Positions 1-8,087 of a stretch of DNA of 15,691 bases are shown one piece after another (the first letter of the stretch is position 1; each line of letters begins with the position of its first letter). A model generated the notes under the pieces. It saw only the letters and a program-made list of their open reading frames with translations, made no database searches and was not told the DNA's origin. The translations under genes and the position numbers were made by a program. Source of the DNA: DAIDKA01 sp049792815. GTDB lineage: Bacteria > Pseudomonadota > Gammaproteobacteria > Steroidobacterales > Steroidobacteraceae. The DNA lies in the NCBI GenBank assembly GCA_049792815.1, contig JBARBG010000161.1, forward strand, positions 1-15,691. Direction: 5' to 3'.

Positions 1-636
1 GCCCCCGGTCGACGCGGCGGTCGCGGTCGTGGCGGTTGTGGCGGCCGGCACGGTGGCCGCAATGGCATCGATCTGCGCTTTCAGAGCATTGGCATTGGCA
101 GCCTTGGGGTCGCTGCTGCGAACGAACTCGGTCATCGTGTCCAGCAGGTTCCTGCGGGCGTTCACCATCGCCAGTTCGCCCTGCAGCGCAAGCAAGCTCG
201 CATCAAGGTCGGCGCGACCCTTGGCGCCCGCTGCAGCCTGCTTCCGGTTCGTCGCAATCTCCTGCTGGATGGACTGCTGTTGGCTGTCCAGTTGGCCCTG
301 CTGCTGTGAGTGCGACTGCGACTGCGACGCGGCGTCCGGGTCGGAGTCGGCCTCGCTGCTCAGCAGCTCCGCGTTGGCGCGTGCGATGTCGAACGCCAGA
401 CTCACGACCTTGTCCGCGGTTTGGCGATTTGCGAACAGTATCAGCAGGTCACTGGGCTGGGTGGCGTTCTCCTGCTGGGTACCCAGGGAGCGATACCACT
501 CGACGGTGTCGTCGAGGATCTGGACGACCTGTGCGCCGCTTAGCACCGACACCCGGTTCGGCGCGGCTTGCGCACACGCACCGTACTGTGCGAGCGCCGC
601 CATCCCGAACAGCAGCCATTTTCCCAATGTATGCAT
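1..636 (-). CDS. Exported protein, probable N-terminal part of a large MscS-type mechanosensitive channel (partial)
   Basis: The 3' part is cut off by the left window edge; 212 codons are visible. Residues 1-24 form a signal peptide (basic start, hydrophobic stretch with LLFGMAALA, cleavage around ACAQA). The mature part begins with a motif VLSGAQVVQILDDTVEWYR (about residues 31-49), then TQPSDLLILFANRQTADKVV (about 59-78), a Ser/Gln-rich linker (about 103-122), and a helical, Ala/Gln-rich, likely coiled-coil segment. From memory, this N-terminal arrangement occurs in periplasmic domains of large mechanosensitive-channel proteins of Xanthomonadales-like bacteria. The pore domain is not in the window, so the function is inferred. 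The ATG at 636 lacks a clear Shine-Dalgarno sequence, but the signal peptide directly follows it. It lies downstream of the GGDEF-PilZ pair on the same strand after a 268-base spacer, so it may have its own promoter. Confidence 0.62.
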   Translation of the reverse strand, partial: MHTLGKWLLFGMAALAQYGACAQAAPNRVSVLSGAQVVQILDDTVEWYRSLGTQQENATQPSDLLILFANRQTADKVVSLAFDIARANAELLSSEADSDPDAASQSQSHSQQQGQLDSQQQSIQQEIATNRKQAAAGAKGRADLDASLLALQGELAMVNARRNLLDTMTEFVRSSDPKAANANALKAQIDAIAATVPAATTATTATAASTGG

Positions 637-656
637 CAGCCGCGGTGCTGCCGACT

Positions 657-785
657 CTACCGCGATGGCACGTTCACGAAAGCCTCGGCCGCGCTGCCCG
701 CACCGCTGCTCCTGGCGGCGATTGCAGCGCCGGCACCGAGCGCAAGACAACCGAGCGACATCAGCACGGCAAGCGAATTCTTCAT
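657..785 (-). CDS. Possible 42-aa signal-peptide-like small ORF
   Basis: A 42-codon frame starts at the ATG at 785 (MKNSLAVLMSLGCLALG...) and stops 20 bases before the start of the exported protein gene, in another frame. Its first ~23 residues look like a classical Sec signal peptide (Lys, hydrophobic core, AAIA cleavage site), leaving only about 19 residues after cleavage. It could be a small secreted peptide, a leader ORF for the downstream gene, a remnant of a longer exported protein, or chance. A G-rich stretch (GGGGTG) precedes the ATG by a few bases. No family is recognised. Confidence 0.25.
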   Translation of the reverse strand: MKNSLAVLMSLGCLALGAGAAIAARSSGAGSAAEAFVNVPSR

Positions 786-794
786 GGGACACCC

Positions 795-832
795 CGCGTT
801 GGCCCGCATTGGCCCGCATTGGCCCGCATTGG
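795..832. repeat. 10-bp tandem repeat, about 3.7 copies
   Basis: Three exact copies of the unit GGCCCGCATT lie at 801-810, 811-820 and 821-830. They are flanked by a partial copy with one mismatch at 795-800 (CGCGTT for CGCATT) and by GG at 831-832. The array sits in the spacer between the PilZ gene and the exported protein gene, just upstream of the small signal-peptide-like ORF. Confidence 0.85.
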
Positions 833-904
833 ATTGGATGGTCGTGGCGCGGCTGGACTCTACCACGCGCCGCGGCGGGGTCGGCGGCAGGATACGCGGG
901 TGCG

Positions 905-1246
905 TTACGCGGCGTCGGCGCTGTGCGTAGCAGATTGCGCAGCGGTCCGCGGTGCCGACAGGCTCTCATGTGCGCCCGCGACCGATGTGAATTTCAGGCC
1001 CACGGCGTAGTGCTCCCCGGTCAGGCGCTGGCAGTAGACCACCACGGCATCCAGGTGCTGCTCGCCGACCGTTTCAGCCAGTAATACCGGTTGCTGTTCC
1101 TGCCACTGCCGGCTGCTGATGACGCGTGCGCCATGACCACTGATGTTCTTGATCGAGACCCGCTCAGGGCTTGCATCAGGTCCCGCGGCGCCCAGCCGGC
1201 CGGCCATCATGACCTCCATGCGCCGTTCCGCCCGTTCCAGTTTCAT
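905..1246 (-). CDS. Small PilZ-domain protein (predicted c-di-GMP receptor)
   Basis: The gene encodes 113 residues, close to a bare PilZ domain. PilZ proteins bind cyclic di-GMP through an N-terminal RxxxR and a (D/N)xSxxG motif. Here R5-AER-R9 is the arginine motif and N34-I-S-G-H-G39 the second; GLKF further on matches the strand after it. The C-terminal ~25 residues are Ala/Ser-rich and look disordered. The ATG at 1246 overlaps the stop of the upstream diguanylate cyclase (ATGA), and GGAGG lies about 6 bases before it inside that gene, so this start is preferred over upstream in-frame codons. The cyclase and this receptor are probably one transcript and may form a local c-di-GMP make-and-sense pair. 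Partner unknown. Confidence 0.8.
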   Translation of the reverse strand: MKLERAERRMEVMMAGRLGAAGPDASPERVSIKNISGHGARVISSRQWQEQQPVLLAETVGEQHLDAVVVYCQRLTGEHYAVGLKFTSVAGAHESLSAPRTAAQSATHSADAA

Positions 1247-1947
1247 CCCTGGCCTCCATGGCGGAATTTTTCCAGGTACATGGCGCGGTCCGCGCGCTCG
1301 AGCAGCGCCAGGATCGAGGCCGGTCGCAGCGGATCGAAATCCGCGGCACCGATGCTCAAGGACAGAGGCGGGTACTGTCCCGTCGCATTGCAATCGTCGA
1401 TGGCCTCATTGATCCGCTGGCGCAGCAGAGCGTGGGTGTCGACGCCGATCTGACGCGACAGCACGGCAAATTCATCGCCGCCGATGCGGCCAATGATGGT
1501 GCTTTCGCCGCAGGCCCGCCGCAGTGCCGTACTCGCCGCCCGCAACAGATTATCGCCGGTGGCATGGCCCAGCGTATCGTTGGTGACCTTGAGATTGTCC
1601 ACGTCCACATACAGCAGCAGCGCGCCGCGCCGCTCGCGGCTCAAGTGATGCAGCAGCCGGCTGGCCATCCACTCGAACCCACGGCGGTTGTAGACACCCG
1701 TAAGATCGTCGGTGATCGCGAGGCTGCGCATGGCATAGAACAACTCCTCCAATGCCGCGACCTGCGCTCGGATCCGGTCCTCGGTGCGCCGATTCGGGCA
1801 CTGCAACAGCTGCGCGAGCAAGCGCTTGACCCGCTCGTCATCGCCATCCAGTGCCGCTGAGTTGAGCTCATGGGCGATGACAGCATTTCTCGCGGGAGTC
1901 GGGCTGGTGGCCCCCATCGCACCGGCGAACGCCGCAGATCCGAACAT
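1243..1947 (-). CDS. GGDEF-domain diguanylate cyclase, cytoplasmic
   Basis: The 234-aa protein makes cyclic di-GMP from two GTP. The GGDEF domain spans about residues 76-232: the D81-LTGVYNRRGF start motif, YVDVDNLKVTND (113-124, metal-binding Asp), GHATGD (127-132) and an intact GGDEF signature at 156-160, so it should be active. The RxxD product-inhibition site expected five residues before GGDEF is replaced by GEST (147-150), so classical I-site feedback is probably absent. The N-terminal ~70 residues have no membrane segment; residues 28-75 are helical and Leu-rich, plausibly a dimerisation coiled coil, with no recognised sensor domain. The ATG at 1947 is chosen because AAGGA (1955-1959) sits 7 bases upstream; the frame stays open for 26 more codons with a poorer start. 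Translation is coupled to the PilZ gene by ATGA. Confidence 0.9.
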   Translation of the reverse strand: MFGSAAFAGAMGATSPTPARNAVIAHELNSAALDGDDERVKRLLAQLLQCPNRRTEDRIRAQVAALEELFYAMRSLAITDDLTGVYNRRGFEWMASRLLHHLSRERRGALLLYVDVDNLKVTNDTLGHATGDNLLRAASTALRRACGESTIIGRIGGDEFAVLSRQIGVDTHALLRQRINEAIDDCNATGQYPPLSLSIGAADFDPLRPASILALLERADRAMYLEKFRHGGQG

Positions 1948-1991
1948 CACAGTTTCCTTACTCGCCTGGCACCGCAATCGGGTGTGGCGCC

Positions 1992-2020
1992 AGAATAGCC
2001 GGCAGCGTCCCCCCTCCCAA
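1992..2020 (-). promoter_or_regulatory. Candidate sigma-70 promoter for the GGDEF-PilZ pair
   Basis: On the minus strand a -35-like TTGGGA (2020-2015) and a -10-like TATTCT (1997-1992) are separated by exactly 17 bases, about 45 bases before the GGDEF start. The -10 matches four of six consensus positions and the -35 about half, so this is only a candidate. Confidence 0.35.
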
Positions 2021-2093
2021 CGCACCTGCAGCGCGTCATGGAATAGGGGGTTTCTGACCCGCTGTAGGAGGATTCCGTAACGTCAGTTGTGGC

Positions 2094-2555
2094 TTACCGT
2101 GATGCCAGATGACGCTCTAGCTTATTGAGCGCGCTGCTCCAGCCCCTGCCATGGTCATCGCGATTGGTAACTGTCCCCAGACCCTCCTGGCGCAGAACCA
2201 GCTCGGTGCGTGTGCCGCGCGCGATGAAATCGAGGGAAATCACACTCTGTCGTGCGGGATCGCCATTCCATCCCCAGCTGAATATCAGGCGCCGCGGGCG
2301 TTCGATGGTGTGAAAGACTCCACTGACGGGGATCACCTGGCCGTTTGCCAGACGCATGGTGATTTCATAACGGCCACCGACGCGCGGCTCCAGCACCGGG
2401 ACCTCACAGTTCATGCCCTCAGGTCCAATCCACGCCTGAAACTGCTCACGCGTCAGCCAGGCATCGAAGACCGCCGCCGGGCTGGCGTCGAAGACCCGTC
2501 GCAGTTCCAGGGTGGTTTCGTCTGGCGCTGTCGTGACGTTGGGGTTTGCGTTCAT
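2094..2555 (-). CDS. AHSA1/SRPBCC-family protein
   Basis: The 153-aa protein has the SRPBCC (START-like) fold of the AHSA1 (activator of Hsp90 ATPase homologue 1-like) group: LELRRVFDASPAAVFDAWL near residues 16-34, W42-IGPEGM, GGRYEI (60-65), ERPRRLIFSWGW (85-96) and a C-terminal helix after GWSSALNKLERHL. These proteins form a hydrophobic cavity that binds lipid-like or small aromatic ligands; the ligand cannot be read from sequence. The start overlaps the stop of the upstream ArsR regulator (ATGA), a very common pairing for this family, which suggests that the regulator controls its own operon. It is probably cytoplasmic, as no signal peptide is present. A direct enzymatic role is not established for most members. 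Confidence 0.87.
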   Translation of the reverse strand: MNANPNVTTAPDETTLELRRVFDASPAAVFDAWLTREQFQAWIGPEGMNCEVPVLEPRVGGRYEITMRLANGQVIPVSGVFHTIERPRRLIFSWGWNGDPARQSVISLDFIARGTRTELVLRQEGLGTVTNRDDHGRGWSSALNKLERHLASR

Positions 2556-2905
2556 TCGTTGTCCTCCGTACGGCGGGTCTTGAGATGTGTGTCCAGTCGA
2601 TCCAGGCTCCCGCTCCAGAAGCGGCGCTGGAAGTCGAGCCAGTCGCGCGCCCCGCCCAGGCCATCGGGTCGCAACTGGCAGCGACGGCCTTTGCCGTCGC
2701 GCTGGTTGTGGATCAGGGAAGCCTCGACCAGGACCTTCAGGTGCCGCGAGACTGCCGGCATCGACATGGCGAAGGGTTCTGCCAGTTCGCCGACCGTAGC
2801 TGGGCCACGGGCGAGACGGACGAGAATCGCGCGGCGCGTCGGATCGCCCAGTGCCTGGAAAGTCCGGTCGAGGACCGTGGTTTCTTGGGAGTTCATGGTT
2901 GTCAT
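2552..2905 (-). CDS. ArsR-family winged-helix transcriptional repressor
   Basis: The 117-aa protein matches the ArsR winged-helix family over residues 12-95: FQALGDPTRRAILVRLARG (16-34), a helix-turn-helix with recognition helix MSMPAVSRHLKVLVEASLI (47-65), and a wing around RDGKGRRCQL. It lacks the paired-cysteine ELCVCDL motif of metal sensors (the only cysteine is C76), so it is probably not a metal sensor; it resembles SdpR-like members paired with SRPBCC proteins. The ATG at 2905 has no Shine-Dalgarno sequence; an in-frame ATG at 2896 is an alternative. An inverted repeat lies 5 bases upstream and probably serves autoregulation. It is divergent from maeB, 139 bases apart. Confidence 0.9.
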   Translation of the reverse strand: MTTMNSQETTVLDRTFQALGDPTRRAILVRLARGPATVGELAEPFAMSMPAVSRHLKVLVEASLIHNQRDGKGRRCQLRPDGLGGARDWLDFQRRFWSGSLDRLDTHLKTRRTEDNE

Positions 2906-2910
2906 TTTAT

Positions 2911-2926
2911 TTAACTATTTGGTTAA
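2911..2926. promoter_or_regulatory. Inverted repeat, likely ArsR operator
   Basis: TTAAC (2911-2915) and GTTAA (2922-2926) form a perfect inverted repeat with a 6-base AT-rich spacer, in an AT-rich island unusual for this window. It starts 5 bases upstream of the ArsR start, and a TTGACT -35-like hexamer overlaps its distal end (2931-2926, minus strand). Location and symmetry fit an autoregulatory operator; binding is inferred. Confidence 0.5.
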
Positions 2927-2954
2927 GTCAATAAGATATTGTTCCCGCCCGTCA

Positions 2955-2972
2955 AGCGCTCGGTAGCGCTAC
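2955..2972. promoter_or_regulatory. Palindromic sequence in the arsR-maeB divergent region
   Basis: AGCGCT occurs twice (2955-2960 and 2965-2970) and the second copy lies in a perfect 10-bp palindrome GTAGCGCTAC (2963-2972). A CATAAT hexamer at 3003-3008 could be the maeB -10, but no good -35 is found at the right distance. It may be a regulator site or chance in GC-rich DNA. Confidence 0.25.
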
Positions 2973-3044
2973 AGTTGCGATGCGGTAGGCGCTGGCTTTG
3001 CGCATAATCGCCGGCCCAAGGAAAGGGGTTTGAGGGGGACGACC

Positions 3045-5347
<2,303 letters not shown>

Positions 5348-5351
<4 letters not shown>

Positions 5352-5367
5352 AGATGCCCCGCTTCAG
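5348..5367. terminator. Short inverted repeat across two convergent stop codons
   Basis: CTGAAG (5348-5353) and CTTCAG (5362-5367) are perfectly complementary arms around an 8-base loop. The repeat covers the maeB stop and the stop of the convergent acetyltransferase gene. There is no T-run on either side and the stem is only 6 bp, so a bidirectional terminator role is weakly supported. Confidence 0.25.
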
Positions 5368-5882
5368 CCCTCGACCGGATTGACCGGCGTATCCAGGATG
5401 AGCTGGTAGAACCCCAGGTCCAGCCAGCCGCCGAACTTGTAGGCGGCCTGGCGGACGGTCCCGGCATAGGTGAACCCCAAGCGCTCGTGAAGCGCGACGC
5501 TGGTGCGGTTGGCGATATCGATGCCGCCCACCAGCACGTGATAGTGCTGCGCGCGTGCGGCCCCGATCAACTCGAGCATGAGGGCCTTGCCGATGCCATG
5601 GCCGCGATGCTCATGGTGCACGTACACCGAGTGCTCGACCGTGTACTTATAGGCGGCACGTGCGCGAAAGGTGCCGTAGGTGGCAAATCCGACCAGCACG
5701 CCATCGGCCTCGGCGCCAATCACCGGGAAGCGGCCCGCCTCCTTCTCCGCGAACCAGGCGCGCATGTTCTCGGGCGTGCGGGCCTGATACTCGTAAAGGG
5801 CGGTGGAATGTGCGATCGCCTCGTTGAGGATGTCGAGAATCGCAGCGCCATGCTGCTTGAGGGTACAGGGGAGGAACTGCAT
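5364..5882 (-). CDS. GNAT-family N-acetyltransferase (phosphinothricin-acetyltransferase-like)
   Basis: The 172-aa protein has the GNAT fold. The acetyl-CoA pyrophosphate loop is EHRGHGIGKAL (91-101), preceded by the strand EHSVYVHH with E84 at the position of the general base in the Pat/MnaT-like group; TPENMRAWF (36-44), IDIANRTSVALHERLGF (121-137) and GTVRQAAYKFGGWLDLGFYQ (141-160) are also typical. Relatives acetylate the amino group of phosphinothricin, methionine sulfoximine or methionine sulfone; the substrate here is unknown. The gene starts 5 bases after the PPK2 stop, with GAGAGG just before the ATG, so the two probably share a transcript. Its 3' end is 12 bases from the convergent maeB end. 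Confidence 0.9.
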   Translation of the reverse strand: MQFLPCTLKQHGAAILDILNEAIAHSTALYEYQARTPENMRAWFAEKEAGRFPVIGAEADGVLVGFATYGTFRARAAYKYTVEHSVYVHHEHRGHGIGKALMLELIGAARAQHYHVLVGGIDIANRTSVALHERLGFTYAGTVRQAAYKFGGWLDLGFYQLILDTPVNPVEG

Positions 5883-5887
5883 GCCTC

Positions 5888-6814
5888 TCAGTATATCTCC
5901 GGCACCAGCATCTCAGTGGGTACCTGGTGGCGCGCATAGTCGTTATGGCGTTCGCGCTCGGGTAGCACCACGGTGGACCGTTCCACCTCGGCGTAGGGGA
6001 ACTGCTGCAGGAAGTGGTGAATGCAATTCAGGCGTGCCCGCTTCTTGTCGACGGCCTGGACTACCCACCAGCGCGCCTCGGGGATGTGCGAGCGTTCCAG
6101 CATGGTCTCCTTGGCCCGCGTGTAGTCCTCCCAGCGGCGCCTGGACTCAAGGTCCATCGGACTGAGCTTCCACTGCTTGAGCGGATCATGGATCCTGCCC
6201 AGGAACCGCACGTGCTGCTCCTCGTCGGTGATCGAGAACCAGTACTTGATGAGACGGATGCCGGAACGCACCAGCATGCGTTCGAACTCCGGCACCGAGC
6301 GGTAGAACTCCTCGTACTCTTCGGGCGTGCAGAAGCCCATGACGTGCTCGACGCCGGCGCGGTTGTACCAACTGCGGTCGAAGCAGACGATTTCACCGGC
6401 CGCCGGCAGATGCGGGACATAACGCTGGAAATACCATTGAGTGCGCTCGCGGTCGCTGGGCGCCGGCAGCGCCACCACCCGGCACACGCGTGGATTGAGC
6501 CGCTGGTTGAAGCGCTTGATGGCACCGCCCTTGCCGGCCGCGTCGCGACCCTCAAACAGGATCACGACCTTCTCGCGGGTCGCCACCACCCAGTCCTGAA
6601 GCTTTACCAGCTCAGCCTGCAGCCGGAACAGCTCCGAGAAGTACTGGCGCCGGTAGGCCTGTTCGCCACTGTCGGCCGTGACGGCCGCCACCCCCGGCGG
6701 CAGGTGATCGCGGTCCTCGATTTCCATCTCCAGTTCTTCGTCGTAGCTGTCGGCAAGGTCGCGGCTGAGACGGCGGATCAGGTCCTCCTGATCGATCGAG
6801 GCGACATCAGTCAT
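5888..6814 (-). CDS. ppk2: Polyphosphate kinase 2 (PPK2 family)
   Basis: The 308-aa protein transfers phosphate between inorganic polyphosphate and nucleoside diphosphates (usually polyP plus ADP or GDP to NTP). The core spans about residues 52-285: YRRQYFSELFRLQAELVKLQ (54-73), Walker A GRDAAGKGG (89-97), Walker B FDRSWYNRAG (145-154) with the invariant Asp146-Arg147, the lid region RIHDPLKQWKLSPMD (207-221) and ARWWVVQAVDKKRARLN (247-263). Length and a single kinase domain suggest class I, which would favour NDP phosphorylation, but substrate choice cannot be settled by reading. The N-terminal ~40 residues are acidic and probably flexible. No ppk1 or ppx is adjacent; the partner in the transcript is a GNAT acetyltransferase. 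The ATG at 6814 has only a weak GGA upstream. A 16-bp inverted repeat lies ~50 bases upstream. Confidence 0.94.
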   Translation of the reverse strand: MTDVASIDQEDLIRRLSRDLADSYDEELEMEIEDRDHLPPGVAAVTADSGEQAYRRQYFSELFRLQAELVKLQDWVVATREKVVILFEGRDAAGKGGAIKRFNQRLNPRVCRVVALPAPSDRERTQWYFQRYVPHLPAAGEIVCFDRSWYNRAGVEHVMGFCTPEEYEEFYRSVPEFERMLVRSGIRLIKYWFSITDEEQHVRFLGRIHDPLKQWKLSPMDLESRRRWEDYTRAKETMLERSHIPEARWWVVQAVDKKRARLNCIHHFLQQFPYAEVERSTVVLPERERHNDYARHQVPTEMLVPEIY

Positions 6815-6864
6815 GTTGCAATTCCACGCAGTAACCCAATTTCCACATTTAGATCGACAGCTTT

Positions 6865-6880
6865 GCAGTCATGTGACTGC
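6865..6880. promoter_or_regulatory. Perfect inverted repeat upstream of ppk2
   Basis: GCAGTCA (6865-6871) and TGACTGC (6874-6880) are perfect 7-bp arms around a 2-base centre, 51 bases upstream of the ppk2 start in the divergent region shared with the small HTH gene. Short spacing and symmetry fit a dimeric repressor or activator site better than a terminator. It does not match the direct-repeat Pho box. Confidence 0.4.
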
Positions 6881-6999
6881 CGGGTTTGATTTTCGCGGCT
6901 GCCTTGCTTAGTCTGCGCTCGCGGGCTGCAAACCGAGGTGGGCGCAAGAACCATGGTGCAGCCCAGATGTAGAATAAAATCAGCATGATAGGGAGTGTC

Positions 7000-7236
7000 A
7001 TGGCACTGCAATTCGCATCCGATCCGGCCGCGGTTTATGAAGCACCGGCCGCCCATCCCGAGGATCAGATTTTATGGTTGCTGCAGCGACTGGGAATGAC
7101 TCCCGCTGAAGCCGCGCGCGATCTGGAAGTGCCACCCGATCAGGTGTCCGCCTGGTGCTCAGGGCAGTCCCAGCCCCCGAAAATGGCCATTCTGGCGCTG
7201 CGCCATCTTGCCGACCGCCTGCGCTGGATAGACTAG
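7000..7236 (+). CDS. Small XRE-like helix-turn-helix protein
   Basis: The 78-aa protein is mostly one predicted helical DNA-binding fold: QILWLLQRLGMTPAEAARDL (23-42), then EVPPDQVSAWCSGQSQPP (43-60), resembling the HTH turn and recognition helix of Cro/C1-type domains, then MAILALRHLADRL (62-74). No other domain is present. It could be a small repressor or antitoxin-like protein; no toxin gene is adjacent. The ATG at 7000 is preferred over the in-frame ATG at 6985 because AGGGAG precedes it by 4 bases. A TAGAAT hexamer at 6970-6975 may be the -10 element. Its TAG stop (7234-7236) overlaps the stop of the convergent gene within CTAG. Confidence 0.7.
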   Translation: MALQFASDPAAVYEAPAAHPEDQILWLLQRLGMTPAEAARDLEVPPDQVSAWCSGQSQPPKMAILALRHLADRLRWID

Positions 7237-7457
7237 GCGTCCTCGCCTTCACGGCGTGCCTGGTAGGCCAGGCGCAGTGCTGTCAATAACTGAGGGCTCA
7301 AATCCTTGACCCCCAGGAAGGCGGCCGAGCCCTTCATTTCCGGGTTCATGCCCAGGTCGTGGGCGCCCGCGATGAATTCCTCGTCGGCCGCCTCCAGCAG
7401 CTCCAGTTCCAGGCCCTGAATCAGTCGCTCCAGGCCCACATCAGGCCGCACACTCAT
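7233..7457 (-). CDS. Conserved-looking 74-aa protein coupled to the sigma factor
   Basis: The 74-aa acidic protein has no family I can name with certainty. It has an amphipathic helix LERLIQGLELELLEAADEEF (9-28), a central AHDLGMNPEMKGSAAFLGV (32-50) and a C-terminal helix LLTALRLAYQARREG. It has no cysteine motif, signal peptide or membrane span, so it is not a zinc anti-sigma factor or a membrane-bound one of the usual type. Its ATG at 7457 overlaps the sigma-factor stop (ATGA), so the two proteins are probably made in fixed ratio. A role as modulator of the sigma factor is inferred from position and charge only. Confidence 0.7.
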   Translation of the reverse strand: MSVRPDVGLERLIQGLELELLEAADEEFIAGAHDLGMNPEMKGSAAFLGVKDLSPQLLTALRLAYQARREGEDA

Positions 7458-8077
7458 GTCCGTACTCCCATGGTCAGGCCGGCGCGGATCAACGCCCGCC
7501 GCATGCGCCGACGTGCCGAATCATAATCGGTCTTGCTCATTCCCAGTGCGCGTCGAATCTCCTCGGCGGTAAGGCCATCGCCAAGCCCGGCGATGATCTG
7601 CAGCGCCACGGGATCGTGTGCGAACAGCGTTCCAATGGCCTGAAGCTCCTGCGCGGCAATCAGCCAGCGCTCCGGATCGGGCTGTGGGTCGCAGGCCCCG
7701 GCGGTCTCGGCCGCCACCACCTGGTACTCGGTGGCCAGCACCGGTTGCTGCTGGGTGGCGCGACGCCTGCGCCGCCAGTGCTCGGCCTTGATGCTGCGCA
7801 TGACACCGGCGAGGAAGGCCACCGTGGGCACGCCGGCAGGAATGGCCCGGGAGCCATCCAGTACCCGTGCAAAGGCCTCCTGGAGCAGATCCGCCCAGCA
7901 CAGGTCCGGCGGCAGGCTGCGGCCATGGAGCCTGGCGATCACCTTCAATCGCAGCAGGTCGCAGTTGCTGACCAGCTTCATGGCCAGCGCCCGGGCAGCC
8001 GGCGGCTGCATGGGTTGCAGGGGCGCAGGCGCCCCGGCTCTCACCTTTTTCACATAGCTCTTCACGGTTGGCATCAT
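7454..8077 (-). CDS. Sigma-70 family (ECF-like) RNA polymerase sigma factor
   Basis: The 207-aa protein has a sigma region 2 at about residues 35-105: LLRLKVIARLHGRSLPPDL, WADLLQEAFARVLDGSR (61-77) and FLAGVMRSIKAEHWRRRRR (88-106). A linker follows, then a region-4-like C-terminal HTH at about 135-200 (AAQELQAIGTLFAHDP, then LTAEEIRRALGMSKTDYDSARRRMRRALIRAG). Region 4 is recognisable but diverged, so promoter specificity may be unusual. The protein has no N-terminal region 1.1, and region 3 is absent, as in ECF factors. The start is one of two consecutive ATGs (8077 or 8074) with no strong ribosome binding site. It is co-translated with a 74-aa partner and divergent from a LysE-type exporter. 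No anti-sigma factor of a known class is adjacent. Confidence 0.82.
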   Translation of the reverse strand: MMPTVKSYVKKVRAGAPAPLQPMQPPAARALAMKLVSNCDLLRLKVIARLHGRSLPPDLCWADLLQEAFARVLDGSRAIPAGVPTVAFLAGVMRSIKAEHWRRRRRATQQQPVLATEYQVVAAETAGACDPQPDPERWLIAAQELQAIGTLFAHDPVALQIIAGLGDGLTAEEIRRALGMSKTDYDSARRRMRRALIRAGLTMGVRT

Positions 8078-8087
8078 CGCTCAGAAC

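Noticed and set aside
29..1084. Long plus-strand open frame at the left edge
   Set aside because: It is antisense to the exported protein and PilZ genes, is rich in Arg/Ser/Cys/Trp, and has no recognisable motif; the minus-strand products have a signal peptide and PilZ motifs.
2041..2093. Possible hairpin after the AHSA1 gene (GGGT/ACCC and GGAAT/ATTCC arms)
   Set aside because: The arms are short, the loops long and no T-run follows, so a terminator cannot be supported.
6014..6889. Plus-strand open frame over ppk2
   Set aside because: Antisense to PPK2, whose Walker A and B motifs establish the minus strand as coding.
6811..7056. Minus-strand frame just upstream of ppk2
   Set aside because: No ribosome binding site, no motif, overlaps the start of the HTH gene and the inverted repeat; probably non-coding leader.
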